Source: Nyssa sinensis (taxonomy: Eukaryota; Streptophyta; Magnoliopsida; Cornales; Nyssaceae). From it: a DNA stretch of 64,000 nucleotides. Shown piece by piece: positions 42,323 to 57,155 of this stretch. Where the stretch lies: contig CM018038.1 of the NCBI GenBank assembly GCA_008638375.1, positions 10,183,740 to 10,247,739 of the forward strand, written 5' to 3'. Within the stretch, counting starts at the first letter, position 1; every line of letters begins with the position of its first letter. Both the position numbers and the translations under genes were made by a program. The notes below the pieces were generated by a model. It worked only from the letters and a program-made list of their open reading frames with translations. It did not search any database and was not told the origin of the DNA.

Positions 42323-45300
42323 ATAAGTGACAATTCATGGATAGTACCAAACCACTCCACCGTGTTTCATGCAGCAATTTAACACAATCTGATATGCAGT
42401 ATATATGTCACCAAAATAATTATATCATAATGAGGTTGTTTATCAAATCATGAATTGGCCTTTTTATCGAAGGCATATGCCCATTTAAATATTATCAAAA
42501 AAAAAACAAAAGAAATAATAATAATGCTGAAACACACAATCAACTATATTAAAAAGCCATTCTCGAATTAATATTGCTGTCCGACATCAATTAATTTAGT
42601 AATACCAATTCCTAAATATACATATAACTTTATATGTGATCAAATGCAGACATAACAGTGACAAGTTCAAAAGATAACATTGGTGTAGAACAGGAATTTC
42701 AGAAGATGAGCACTAGACCAATTTTACATCAATAGTGCAAACATGATATTAAAAAGAAGAAAAAAAAACAAGGAAAATATAAGAGTACGAGGAAGAAGAA
42801 ACATGAAATCTACACATACAGAAGTAATAGGATCTTGAGCACCCAAGGTCCCATGTTAAATTCGCCCCAAGGGCTACTTATAAAAAAAGAGAGGATCCAA
42901 AGCAATTTAGAATAGATCAGTTTGGACTGGCCTTGGTGCAACAATAAGGTTACTCCATTGTGACCGGGAGGTCATGAGTTCAAGTTGCGGAAACCTCCTC
43001 TCTACTTACAGGGGTAAGGTGGGTAAGGTTACATATATCTAACTCACCCTAGATCCCGCAATGGCAAGAACCTTGTGCACTAGTCCAGCCCTTTTATCAG
43101 TTTGGACTATAAATTGTGTGCATCTTAGGAACTTTATCATTATGCACAAAAACTTGAGCACAACATGGCATCATGTGCCATGTCAACCTCAAATTTTGAG
43201 AATCAAAAAGACACGCAATATGGTCTCTTAAAATATTCCCACCGCAAATGACACATTTGCCACTCTGCCCATGAGAATTATATGCTAAAATGATAACCTT
43301 TGATAGAATAATAACTACTTACAAAACTAATGGAAGAATAAAATAGAAGTTGCAACTATGAGCAAGGCTAACAACACAAGCTAAAACCATCTTAACTTAA
43401 AGGAATATTATTTTGTTGCATATTTAGGGGAGAAAAATAAAGGAATATAATTCCAAACGTATATGCACTTTGCTGCAAATAGTTCATATCCTTTTCAACC
43501 ACTTTACTTAATTGATGGCATATTCCAGTAGCAGCACATATCTACATTTTACAGAATCAATGAAACAACCTAATTTCATATACAAGCATAACAATTGCCA
43601 GTATCAAAACTGATCACTTTCATTCCCCATGCACCACATTTGCCAACCAACATAAATAATAAATTAACAGAGGGCAATTTTGATATATATGCCAAGTCCT
43701 CAATGTGAACTTACATATCCTGCTCGTGCTCATTGGCTAGAGCACTTTTGGCAATACACAAGAATGCAGCATCAACATTGTAATCTTCTTTTGCAGATGT
43801 CTCATAGTAAGGTATGTTACCTTTTGAAGCACACCAGTCCCTCGCTTTCTTCTCAGAGACCTATACACAGTTATATTAGTACCAAATGAAAGGAATATCT
43901 TTTTTTTCGATAAGTAAAATGAATATCAAAATTCAAAGTACACTGCACCCAAAAATTCTTACCACTCGGCTATTTCCACCATCTATGTCAATCTTGTTTC
44001 CAAGTAATATAAATGGAAACGTCTTGGGATCAGGTGGGTTTGCCTACAACACAATGAAGTCAAGTTAACACTAACAATTGGCTTTAAGATCCACAAAGGA
44101 TTGCATCTATACTTAAGATAATCATCAAATCAAATACCAGGAAACGTGCATTTGGAGGATGAAGAAGAAAGAAATTAAAAAATGTGGACGAAAATTATGA
44201 TCCGATATATGAATGCTTTGAGCTAGACATTAAACTTTCCATGGGCATTGCAATGTCAATGGATCATGTAGATATGGTACAGGTTTTCACCGAATAAGCA
44301 GATTGGCCACTCACTTTGGCACTAAACCCTTACCCTTGCTCACATTCACATGGTTTTTACAACAAACCAGCTACCCCTTCCACAAGAAAGAGACAAATGT
44401 TGAAGATGTAGTTCACACATTTGCCTTATCTCAACCTCTCTTCACTCAATTCACACTTCTACCACTTTCATAGAACCTAATTCGATTAGTTCATTGGTGA
44501 AAATTAGGAAGAGAAAAAATGAGAATCAAACGATACAAAATAATACAAGAACAAAAATCAACAAACGCAATGGATGCTTCTATGCACCAAAGCGTCCTAT
44601 GTCGATCAATTCTAAGAAATAAATGACATGTTTATAGAACTAATTAACCAAGTGTACTCCAACCATAAAAATTGCATTAAATATCTAGATCTGTCGGTTA
44701 TTTGAGCTTTTTCATGAAGCTACCATCCAAAATAATTAGACTAAAAGGCTTTTTCTAATGAAGACCCTTATAAATAATAATGTGGATATTGGTGAATGTG
44801 CCACCAAAGAAAATGGCATCACTAAATGAAATTTCAAATTATATTTCAAAATATTTTTAGAGAGAAATAATCATTTTTCTTAATAAAATCATGAATGTCA
44901 ATTTATTATAATATTGGGGATTATTTGTCATTTTACAGGCCAAACATGTAGGGAAAAGGGCCAGGATTATAGTATCTGGCTCTGTGGATGAAAGACTACA
45001 GAATGTAAGGGGCTCTAATCATGATTAAATAAAAAAATCAAATAGGGGAGCATTAAAGAAACAATGAGGAGAAGAAGAAAAGGAAAAAAAGGAGAATCTT
45101 TTAAGAATCTCACATAGAATTCCTTGAGCTTCACACCCCAAGATTAGATTGCAATGTCTATCACAATCACATGATCTTCAATTATCTAAAACTGAACTCC
45201 ATTGAATTAAAAGGTAATATAATATTTACAGGTTGTTGGACTTTTCCTATTTCTACTAGCACTATGACTCCAAGATTGGAAGTTTTGCAACTTTGACAAT

Positions 45301-47548
45301 TAGATCATTATAGGCCTACTAAAGACTACATATTAAGACCAAATAACATAGCAGACATAATTAAGAACCATATACCACCACTATAGCCTGTGCCCAACAA
45401 ATTTTAAAAATTATAAAAATACATTTGACTCCTACAATATAAGAAAGCATAAATAAAACTGACCAGTAGTGTAATAATTTAAACCAAAGCTAAATAAAGA
45501 CTTGATTCAAGCCAAAAGCTGATCAAACAAGGTGCAAAGAGCACTTCACGCAAAATTCCCAACTTACCCTTTTTTTATTTGCATGCTCTACATCAAATTT
45601 CATTTAATTTAAAAAATAGTAAGTGTTTGTATAATAAATAAGCCACATAAATATAGTAGCTCTCCAAGGCCACGAGGAGGTTTTTTGCAAACAAAAGGTA
45701 AAATGGATCGTGCTAATGTTTATTCAACGAGCACTTTTTCGATGCTATTCAGCTATTCTTATTCGCATTTGAAACTTTATGATTACAGAAGGGTAAACCT
45801 CTAGCACCAAATAAACAAAGAGTGGCCAGTAATATCCAAGGTTAAGCCTTTTATTGCCACCGACAATATTGCAATAGTTAAAAACACCAAAGAAATGCTA
45901 TTTTAACGAGATTACACTCGTGGATATCTCTGCTTAAACCTTTCATGGGTAAGAGGTATTGTATCATACAACTTAAGCATGTACAAGACGTGCAGAAAAG
46001 CAATGCAACAATAAAGTGAATCAATAAGAGAATTAGCAGAACTCTGAAGTTGTTCTGCTCCCCCCCCCCCCCCCCCCTCCTCTCTCAAAAAAAAAAAAAA
46101 GAAGAAAAAGAAAAATGAGAAAGCGTAATGTCTGGAGGTCACTTTCACTTGAAACCCAAAAATCTACATAAGATAGAATGCAACAAGCTATAATTTTCAA
46201 TAAAGACAAGACATTGTCAACAATCACGTGGTTACTTTCCTTATATACTTCAAATCCCCCCCCCCCTCTTCTCTCTCTCTCTCTCTCTCACTCCCATATT
46301 GTAAGTAATTGACGTGGGAAAGTTCTATAAACACCTCCCAAAAAAAATGGTGAACCAATTTATTCAAACCAAATTAAACTATAACTGACTCTTTTTTCCC
46401 CTTCAAAAATTGCAAGGCTAAAAACAACGCCATATGTTTTACGATAACAAAATGTTTGAATATCTTCTAAGTTAGACCATGGTTGTTAGTATCATATGAT
46501 ACATTTCGATACAAAAGAAAATCGATACGAAATGTATTTTCGTATCGTTTTGTAGCGTATCATACCATACGGCACCATATCATGCCATATGATACATATC
46601 ATGCGTATTGGTCAAGACGATGCATGTGTTTTTAAACAACATCGTTTCTTCTTCTCTTTTTTTTCCTTTCGAAAACAACATCATTTTCGACTCTTTTACA
46701 AGCTATTTGCATTCCAAACAGCAACCCTAATCGATCAAAACACTCTCCACCAGTCTCTCTCCCTGTCCTTCGACCATTGACTATTTCTCACGCCTCTCGT
46801 TTCATTACTGTTCATTGACGATCCCTCCACTCTCTCCTCTTGTTCACTCTGTCACGACTCTCTCATCAACGAGCACTGTGACGATCCACCTCATCTGAAA
46901 ACATAATCGAGGCACTATGCGATAATCTCTTTCATCAACGACCTCTTGTTTTCTGTTCTTTGAAGACACATATGAAGCACTCTCCTTTGAAGATGTGATT
47001 GAAGCCCTAATTGAAGCTCTGGGTTTTGTTATCTCAAGCCCTTAGGTACTCTTCAAGTCCTAATTTCTCATGATTTCTGTAATTTAATTACATTTATAAA
47101 ATATATGTATATATATAAATAATATATCATATATGATATAATAGGAAGTAGGAACTACTGATCTAGTCTTAGTCTTACTATTAACAATTGATCTGCAATT
47201 AAGTTTGTCTTAGCCTTACATTCAGTAGCTGAAGTTGAATTAAGTTTCTGCATTTAAGTTCATTTTGAAGTTGAATTTTTCAGCAATCAAGCTTCTGCAA
47301 TTAAGTTCGTTTCTGAAGTGGAATTGTTTTTGCATTTAAGCTTGTTTACATAATCTTCCAGCATCAGTAATGTGTTCAATTTCTGTTGGTGAATTTTCTG
47401 AATATAATGGTGAGAGCCTCATGCATTGGGCTAGCCCTAATGGTATTCTAAAGTCCTAAATCCTAAATATTTATTGTTTGGTAATATTTTAGTTGAATAA
47501 ATGATGAAAAAGTCTACAAAAAGGCCAACACTATTGATCGTTATCATT

Positions 47549-47595
<47 letters not shown>

Positions 47596-50500
47596 GCCAC
47601 CTTAACTTCCATGGTCATGATTTTTTATTTTTTATTTTACAATGTTTGTCTTGGAAATAAGCCATAGCACCCCAAGACGTGTTAATAAGTGATTTTTGGA
47701 TCACATAGGTTTACAATTATGATTCTTATATTTTATTTGTGCCCCATTATAGTTATATTTAATAATGGATTGCATCATATTAAAGTCTTGAGTGTTATAT
47801 TGTTTTAAGAATAACCATAGCATCTTAAAAAAATGCAACGAGTGATCCCTAAGTATTTTTTATAACATAAAGTTTTAATTTTTTTTAATTGGTAAAAGTG
47901 TAAACTATATTATAAACAAGGGCCCAAACAAGGCAACAATTTACCCAAAAAAAGGATCAGCTACAAAAATTAATGCCTAGAGTCCCCCAAAAAAATCAAT
48001 AAGAGCATCTACATACAAAGGGTACCCCCTCTTTAACCAAAAAAAATAAAACCCTCAAAAAATAGTCTTTGAATTGCCATGAAGGAAACTCAATCCCTTC
48101 TAACAATCTTCTACTCCTCTCCCTCCAAATGCACCAAAAAAGACATGAGAGTCATTTGGCAAACAATTCTCCTATCCTTCCCCATCCAACTACAACGCCA
48201 ACCCAAAATCTCTTTCACCGTTGCCAGCAACACCCATCTACATCCAAACAAAGAAAAGATCATATTCTATGTGTCCCTCATCATCTTACAATGTACAAGA
48301 AAGTGATCCACCAACTCCTCCTACTTGCATATGTAACAACAATTCAGAAGATGAAATCCCCTTTTGCAGAGGTTGTCCAAGGTCAAGATAGCACCCCACA
48401 CCGCCGTCCAAGCCAAAAAAGCAGCTTTGGGAACTCCTCACCCCTTTCCACCAACTTTTTATAATAAAATTGGACGGTGAACTTTTTGGAATTGCTCACT
48501 TTCCAAACCAAGCCATCCTTCCTTTCCCCATTCGACACAAATAAATCAACATTAACTCCTCAACCTCCCTTATTTCCCAATCAAAAAAATTCTTTCTAAA
48601 ACATGGGCTCCACACCCTATTTCCTCCCACCTAAGAAACACAGTTGGCTACCAAAGGATCCTTGTTAGTAGCTATACCATAAAGATTGAGAAATCCTACT
48701 TTCGACGGAGCATCTCCACACCAATGATCTCCCCAAAAATGCAACTTCAACCCATCTCCAACATCAAAATGAACATAATTAAAAAACTTCTCCTTCCTCT
48801 TTATAATGGCTTTCCAAACCCCACAACCGTACCTCCATCACCTCCTTTGTGAACCAACCCCCATCCCCACACCCATATTTTCTAACCACTACCTCCTTCC
48901 ACAAAGCATTGTTTTCCGCCACAAATTGCCACAACCATTTCTCCATAAGAGCTTGGTTAAACTTCAATTTTTTGAAACCCAAACCTCCTCCCATGAGAGG
49001 ATTCTTTACCTTGTCCCAACCCACAAGATGAATCTTCCATTCCTCTTGCTTACCATCCCAAAGAAAATCCATTGAATCTTCTCTCCACTTTAGCGAGGCA
49101 TAGGAAATAATGACATATAGTATGTATGAAGATTTCCAAAGTACTCTTGATGAGTGTAATCTTCCCTCATTTTAACAAGTATTGTCTTTTAAATTAATTA
49201 TGCAATTATGCATGGCATTCCACGATTGCACTTAATTCATTTTAAGTGATTTCTTGGCCCCACAGAGAGGTGGTCAATTTACACAAATTAATTGGAATAA
49301 GATAGTAGACTAATGTTAAGACGGTTGAATTCCCCTAAGTCCACGAGTATGGGTTATTTTCTTCTTAATAATTGCTAAACCTACTAGTATTATTATAAAG
49401 TTGAAAAGTAAGATATAATGCGAGATGCTTATCCAAAAAAATATAATGCGAGATACGACCTCTACCCACATGAAGGTCTATATTTTACTTAATAAATTTA
49501 ACATTGGTTAATTCAAATTAAAATATATATATATATATATTGGTCAATATTAAAGTACTATTTTAAAGCATTGTTGCATGTTGTTTTTTATTATTGCAGT
49601 TATGTCTACTTATTTAATGAATCTACTCAAATTTCGTTCCTTGATGGTAATTATTTTTCAAACTGAAAGGACAAAATCCTTCCAACATTGGGGTGTATGG
49701 ATCTCGATTTGGCACACTACGATACTACTAAAGATTTCATAAAGTATATTGAAGAGCAATTTGCTAGTTCTAACAAGACATTGGCAAGCACCTTAATAAA
49801 TAAGCTATCAGGCATGAAATTCAGAAAGTATGTGTGAGCACATTATGGAAATGAGGAACATTGTTGTTCAACTCAAGTCCCTAGAGATTAAGATATCTGA
49901 GTGAGTTATTCCTTATCCATTTCATCCTCAACTCTCTCTATCCAAAGTATGGGTCATTCAAGATTTCTTATAACACACATAAGGCACAATGGTCTATGAA
50001 TGAACTTATTATTATGTGTATTCAAGAAGAGGAAAGGTTGAAGCATGGAAAGCTAGAAAGTACATATTTGATAACACATGGAACAAGACAATGGAAGAGA
50101 GGCAAAGGTGTCCCACAAAAGAAGAATGATGGTAAAACATCATTCAATAAGTATTATGGCAATGATGGATGATTCTTTTGTAAGAAAAAGGGACATAAGA
50201 AGAAAGATTCCACTAAATACAAGAACTGGCTCATAAAAAAGAGCAAACTCACATCTCTAGTGTGTTATAAATCCAACTTTATTGATTTGATGCTCATCAA
50301 AATGATTAGTGGATTGATTCACAAACTACAATTTACATTGGCAATATCATGCAGGGTTTTCTCAGCCTAAGGAAAGCGATGGGAAGTGAAAAAGGCATCT
50401 ATCCAAGAATAGGATGCGTTCACACTCCAGGGTTGTGGGAACATTTAGACTTATTTTAGAAAATGGATTTATTTTAGACCTTAAAAATGATTTTTATGTT

Positions 50501-53500
50501 CATTTTTTTCTAGAAACATAGTTTCTATCACCAAATTAGCTATGTTGGGGTTTGAATTTAATTTTGAACAGTGGTTTATATAAATTATGTTTAGATTCCA
50601 TTTATGAGCAAAGTCTTTTAACCCTACAAGATGAAGTTGACACTAAGTGTAAAATGATTGATGAGACCTCCTCTACACTATGGCATAAGAGATTTAAACA
50701 TATCTCCATATAATGAATCTAAAGGTTGATTAATGATGGAAACTTAAAGGCTCTTGATTTTTCTAACTTTGGTAACTTGTGTGGACTACATAAAGGGAAA
50801 ACAAACCAACAAGTCTAGTAAAGGTGCCAAGAGGAGCGAAGAAGTACTTAGAATCATACACAAATTACTGTAGAACATTTCCAACCCCTTGTCTATATGG
50901 TGCCCTTCCTTATGAGGCAATTCTTGTATTTAGTGCATTTTCTTCTTCTTGTGTCACCAAATGTTCACTTTCCAGCATTTCATGCTTCAACCTGTCGTCT
51001 TTTTGAACAAACATAATGAGAAGTTCATGCATGAACCATTGTGTCTTATGCGTGTTATAAAAAATATTGAATGGCCCACACTCTGGAGGGGGAGAATTGA
51101 GGATGAAGTGGACAAGGAATGAGTCAGATTACTCAATCTCGAAGGACTTAGTTGGGTAGCAATGTTGCTTATTTCTATAATGTGTTTATGCATGCTTTTT
51201 TGAACCGTTGAACTTCATGCTTGAGAACTTATTCATTAAGGTGCATGCCAATATCTTGTCAGAATTAGCAAATTGCTCTTCAATAGACTTCATGAAGTCT
51301 TTAATATTATCACACAGTGAGATTAAACCCCTAACGCTCTTGCATGGGCTTGTATGAGCATTAGACTTAAGCAATTAGATCCTCCCACTGCTCATAGACA
51401 TTATTTTCTGCATTGTAACTCATTTTTGTGAGCTTAGGTGGCTCGTCTACATGGAGTGCCAAATCAAGATCTATATACCCCAAATGTTGGAAGGATTTGG
51501 TCATTCTAGTTCGAAAAATTGTTACCATCAAGAAATAGAATTCGAGTAGATTTATTGAATAAGGAAGTAGACATAACTGCGATAATCAAGAACAACATGC
51601 ATCAATGCTTTGAAACAAAAATTTAATTTGAATTAACCAATATTAAATTCATTAAGCAAAATCTAAACCTTCCTATAGGTAAAGGTCACATCTTGCATTA
51701 GATTTTACTTTACAACTTTATAATGAGACTCCTTGCATTAGATTTTACTTTTCAACTCTATAATGAGACTAATAGATTAGCAATTATTAGGAAGGAAAGA
51801 TCACATGCATATGGGCTTAGGGAATCCAACGTCATAACACATAGTCCACTATCTTATTCCAACTAATTCGTGTAAAATGACCACCTCCTTGTAGGGCCAA
51901 GCGATCACTTATGACAAACTAATTGCAATCATAGAATGTTATACATAATTTCATAATTGATTTAAAATTTTATGTGATAAAAAATTTCCAAAGATCATTC
52001 ATTGCATTGTTTTAAGATGTTGCTACTATTCTTAAAACAATGTAATATTAAAACTTTATTGGTCATAATCCATTATAAAATATAACTTTAACAAGGCCAA
52101 AAAAATCATAATTATAAACCTTATGTGATCCAAAAAAATCTAAAGATCACTCATTAACATGCCTTGCGGTGCTATGGCTTATTTCCAAGACAAACTTTGT
52201 GCGTGGGGAATGGTCATAGGCAGCTAGCGAAGTGTGGATTCCTTTTTTTTTTTCAAAGTAAGCCTCTAAAATTTAAATTCTAATTCCTTCATCTACAAAT
52301 AAATTTGAAACTATAAACCATAGGGCTTTTAAAGCCCATCAAATTTTGAACAAGTTAGTACAAGTCTCGCCAAATTTTACATTCTCGTTAATCGGAATTT
52401 GGCCACTTTACAATTATGGTGACCGGAAAACTCAAATTTTATTTTTCTCTACTTTGTTCCAAAAATTCCTATACTTTATGTAAGTAAATTGCATAAGGCT
52501 GTGTGATTTTCAATTCCCAATATATCCATATACCACTTGGTTGGGATCATTGTGAAAAAGTGGCTGAAGGAAAAGACTGTAGGTTGAAGTTGAAATGCAT
52601 TCATTGAGGAAACCCTTATTGGGGAGGCATTTCAAGAATGAAAATCATTTAGCAGCACTCACAAAGATGTAGCTCCATGTAAAAAAATGTTCAAATGAAG
52701 TGATTGAATTGTTTAGGAAGTTGTTGGAAGATGCTATTGTTTGTGTTGATGAAGAAGATGAAGTAAACGTAATTGGAATTTGGAAGTAGCAGTGGTAAAA
52801 TTTTAGCTTCCACCATCGTTACTTCAAATACCATGTTGAAGAAAAAAGGATAGGGATGAAGTATTTCTAGATATTTGTAAATGTTAGTATGTGAATTCCC
52901 TCCCTTTCAATTTCGTAAAGGATGTGTATTTCAGGAGAATGTTGGAGTCTGTTACTTCATTTGATAAGGGATTGAAGCCTTCTTCATATCATGCGGTATG
53001 ATACACTTTCTTGAAAAAGGAAATGGACTCAATTAACTATGGATTGTTGGGAAATTATAAGGTTGACTGAAAAAAGACAGGTTGCAATATTATGTCTAAT
53101 GGATGGACCAATGGAAAACAATGATTTATCACTAATTTTTTTAGTAAACACTCCATGGAGACTATATTTCTTAAAAGTATTGATACTTCAAACATTTACA
53201 AGAATGGAGATAATTTGTTTGCACTTCTTCACTTAATGATTGAGGAGATTGGCAAGGAAAATGTTGTCTAGGTTGTGACTAATAATGCATCCGCTTATGT
53301 AAAAGTCGGAGAGTTGTTGATGGCGAAGAGAAAAAAATTGTTTTGGTCTCCTTGTGCTGCACATTGCTTGGACCTTATTTTGACAAATATTGGGAACATT
53401 CCTATATATATAGTGATACAACGTCAAATGCAAGAATTCTTGGGTGATAAATCTTGTGAGAAGATACACAAAGAAAAGGAAATTCGTGAGGGCTGGTGTG

Positions 53501-56500
53501 ACAAGATGTGCGATCTCATACTTGACCTTGAGGCATTTACATGAGAATAAAATTGGGCTTCGAGCAATGTTTGCTTCCGAGGAGTGGCAAAGGAGTCAAT
53601 ATTCCAAGAGGGAGAAGGCATTAGTTGACCCAATTTTTTAGGCATCAATCGAGCATTGCTTGAAATTTGTATTATCATTGGTGAAGGTGTTGAGACTTGT
53701 GGATGGGGATGTAAAACCGGCTATAGGGTACATTTACAAAGCAATGGACAAAGCAAAAAAACAACTAAAAAGAAAAAAAATCGTGAAGTGAAATCATTGA
53801 AATCATTATAAGCCTCTATGGGACATCATTGATACGAGATGGAAGATGCAATTGCTTAGGCCCCTTCATGCAACCGCCTATTATCTCAATCCAAGGTACT
53901 AAGAGTTATTTAATTGTTATATCATTCTATTTCTACATCTGGTTTGTTTCTAGTTTACTAATTTCAATACCTAATGTAGATTTCACGATTATGAGATAAA
54001 GATGGATTTCTCTCATACCCTGCTCCAATTATGTGAGAAAAAGTGGATAGACAATTTGATACCTTCCAAAATGCTAAAAAGATATTTGGGATGCACATGG
54101 AAATTCAAATGAGGAATAAGAAACAACTAGATAAATTGATAAAGCATTAACTTGATTTTAAGAAAACAAAAACCAGCTCAATGCATGAGGCTCCCCCACT
54201 TAAGGGAGTAGGAGGGTATACCCCAGTGAGCAAAGTATCTATTTCTATGACTCGAACACGTAACCTTCAAGTCACAATGAAACAATCTTACCGTTGCAAC
54301 AAGGCCCACCCTCAATTTTAAGAACACATAATTATTTTAATTAGTTAACTAATTACTTGTAATTTTGATTGCCTTGTGGTGGGAATCATTTAGAGGTGCT
54401 TGTCCAGAATTGCAACAACTTGTCATTCACATCCTCAACTTGTAGTGCTACGAGATATGAGAGAAATTGGAGCAGGTTTGATCAAGTATATGACCCATGC
54501 GGTATACATTATACAACTTTGGTAGTTTATTATTTATTTTAGTTTTAGTTTCAAGTCTTTAAATAGGCACATTCTAAGAGGAAGAATCGATTGGAGCAAC
54601 AAAGATTAAATGCACTTGTGTTTGTAAAGTATAATCTTCGACTGAAGGCTCCTATGATCCTATCTCTCTTTCGGATTTGGAATCCAATGATGAGTGGATC
54701 ACCGAGAAAGAAAGTGCGGTCTTATGCAAGGAAACCACGTGAATAAATGCTAATGAAAGTTTTGAGGTTCAAGAAAGAGAAAATAGTAAAAAGAGAAAGA
54801 GAGGTAACAATGTAACATAGAGAATTTATACATATATATAGATTTTTTTATCATTAAAGTACGTGTATTATTTAAAAGGCTCCCGAGAGGGAAAACCTCA
54901 ACAAAAACTAAAAAAAACAAAAACAAAAGAAAGGGTCAGCTTTACAATTATAAATGAAGCTCCCCTATAAAATCAACATAAGAATCTATACACATGGGAT
55001 AAGCCTCTTTCACCCCAAAGAACATTATCTTCAAAAAAGCATTCTTGAAACAGAAAACAACTTGATCAATTCCTTCAAAAATTCTGCGGTTCCTCTCTTT
55101 CCAAAGACACCAAGCTAAACAAAGAGGTGTCATCCTCCATGCTGCCTGAATGTCCTTTTCCACCCCCTTGCATCACCAGCTCCAGAGAACTTCAAGAAAA
55201 GACAGCAGCCGAAGAGGGAAAAAAATCAGATTCCAATCTTCCCGCACCATGTCACAGAGAATAAAAAGATGGTCGACTGTCGCCTCCGCTTTCTTACATA
55301 AGCAGCATCTATTCACCATATAGAAACCTCTTTTTTTAAGGTTCTCTATGGTCATAATGGAATTCCGAGCAGCAGCCCAAACAAAAAAAAGTCACCTTGG
55401 TCTGAATCTTGGATTTCCAAATAATTCTCCACCGAAAATCATTCCTATCGCCACTGTGAATGCATTAGATTTATCCCCGTTTCCACACCACTCTATCCTC
55501 CCTTCTTTCCCCCATCTTATAGTTACTCAGCATTCCTAAAAACTGCACCAATTCTCCCAACTCCCCGTCAAAAAAAATCCACCTAAAATGCAAGCTCCAA
55601 ACAAATCTACACTCTACCAAATCAACACAATCTGCAACCCAAGCATTCTTGTCATAAGCCAAATTGTATAGCAAAGGAAACTTCACCTTCAAAGGAAGAT
55701 CAATGCACCAAGGATCCTCCCAAAATTTCACCCTCAAACCATATATCTCTATCTGCTGACTCGTTCCATAATTAGGTATGTTATATAATATGTATTGCCT
55801 CTTTATAGGGGGCCTAAAGATCTTTCCTCAAATAAGAAAAAATGAAAACAAGTGCTTTTAGATGTCCATAAGTATGAAGACATACGACAAGTTGAAGAAA
55901 AATAGGGAAGTGAAGAATTGTTGGAATTTGATGATGATGATATTGATGCCAATAAAATTGGGCATCGAGATGAAAATGGGATGAATGAATTGTTTTGGTC
56001 CTTTTGGATTTTGGATTTTGGATTTTGTCTTTAAATTTGATATTGATGAATTATGTTTTTTTTTGGGGGGTAATTGATGACTGAACTATGTTATAAATAT
56101 GGATTGTTAAATTTTGTTTTAGAACTTGTATCAGTTGTATGGAATATGGAATTTAAGTTGAATTTTTGTTTTTATAAGTGAGTTGAAATGTTTTTTTATA
56201 GCAATTCTAACAATGTGTATATATGTGTGTGTGTGTGTATTTATATGGATATATATTTTTAAAAAAAAATTGACTGTATATTTTTTTCAAAAATAATATG
56301 CCCTCCAATAAATTGGCAACTATGAGTTAGACAATGTGCAATTAAAACCACAACTCATCCTTTGTAGAGAGAGAGAGAGAGAGAGACTTGTACAACCACT
56401 TAATACACTACCAAGGAAAAATTCACAAACCCAGGAGATATATGACTTAGTGTACTGGCCCCAAAAAAACAGAGAGATATATGACAGTGTGAAATTGTAA

Positions 56501-57122
56501 AGCATGCAACAGCAACAAGGAAAAGGAGTCAGGAAGAGATATCACCTACCTGTTTGAGAAATTCTTCATGCCAGTTGTCAAGAGTATCAAAAGACCTCAA
56601 GACATTGACATCATATACTAAAACGCAGCAGTCTGCCCCTCTATAAAATGCAACGCCAAGACTCTGAAATCTCTCCTGCCCAGCTGTATCCCATATCTAC
56701 CAATGCAAATATACAACCACTCAGAAAAAAGGAAAAAAAAATTAGTTATCCAATATGTTCTACACAAACCAAAAAAATCTAAGGAACTAGGAACCCACTT
56801 GTAAAGTGACAAGCCTGTCATCAATTTGTAGCTCCTTCGTGACAAAATCAGCCCCGATTGTAGCTTTATATTGCTGACTGAACTTCTTATGTACATATCT
56901 ATATAAACAGTTAATGACACACAAATACCAATTCGAAAATCACATTAAGCTAGGTGCTGTTCAATTAGGATCGTGGAAGTACTTAAATTCAATTTGAAGA
57001 TCAAATTAAAAAACATGCCTTTCGTTCTCAAAAGTAAAACAATGCTTTTTGGATGCTACCCAAACGACATCTAATAATGGGTTAAAAACAATGTACCCTT
57101 CAGTCCCTCGTCATAAATTATA

Positions 57123-57155
<33 letters not shown>

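Larger units (their letters stand above)
44044..56549 (-). other. Giant intron 4 of RAB7 (about 12.5 kb)
   Basis: The donor follows exon 4 (CTCAAACAG|GTAGGT at 56549). The acceptor is TTGTAG|GCAAACC at 44044. It contains, from left to right, AT-rich DNA, a palindrome-rich segment (46480-47030), an inverted copia pair with a nested LINE, a hAT gene relic with a nested SINE, and a LINE. The flanking exons keep frame exactly. Confidence 0.9.
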
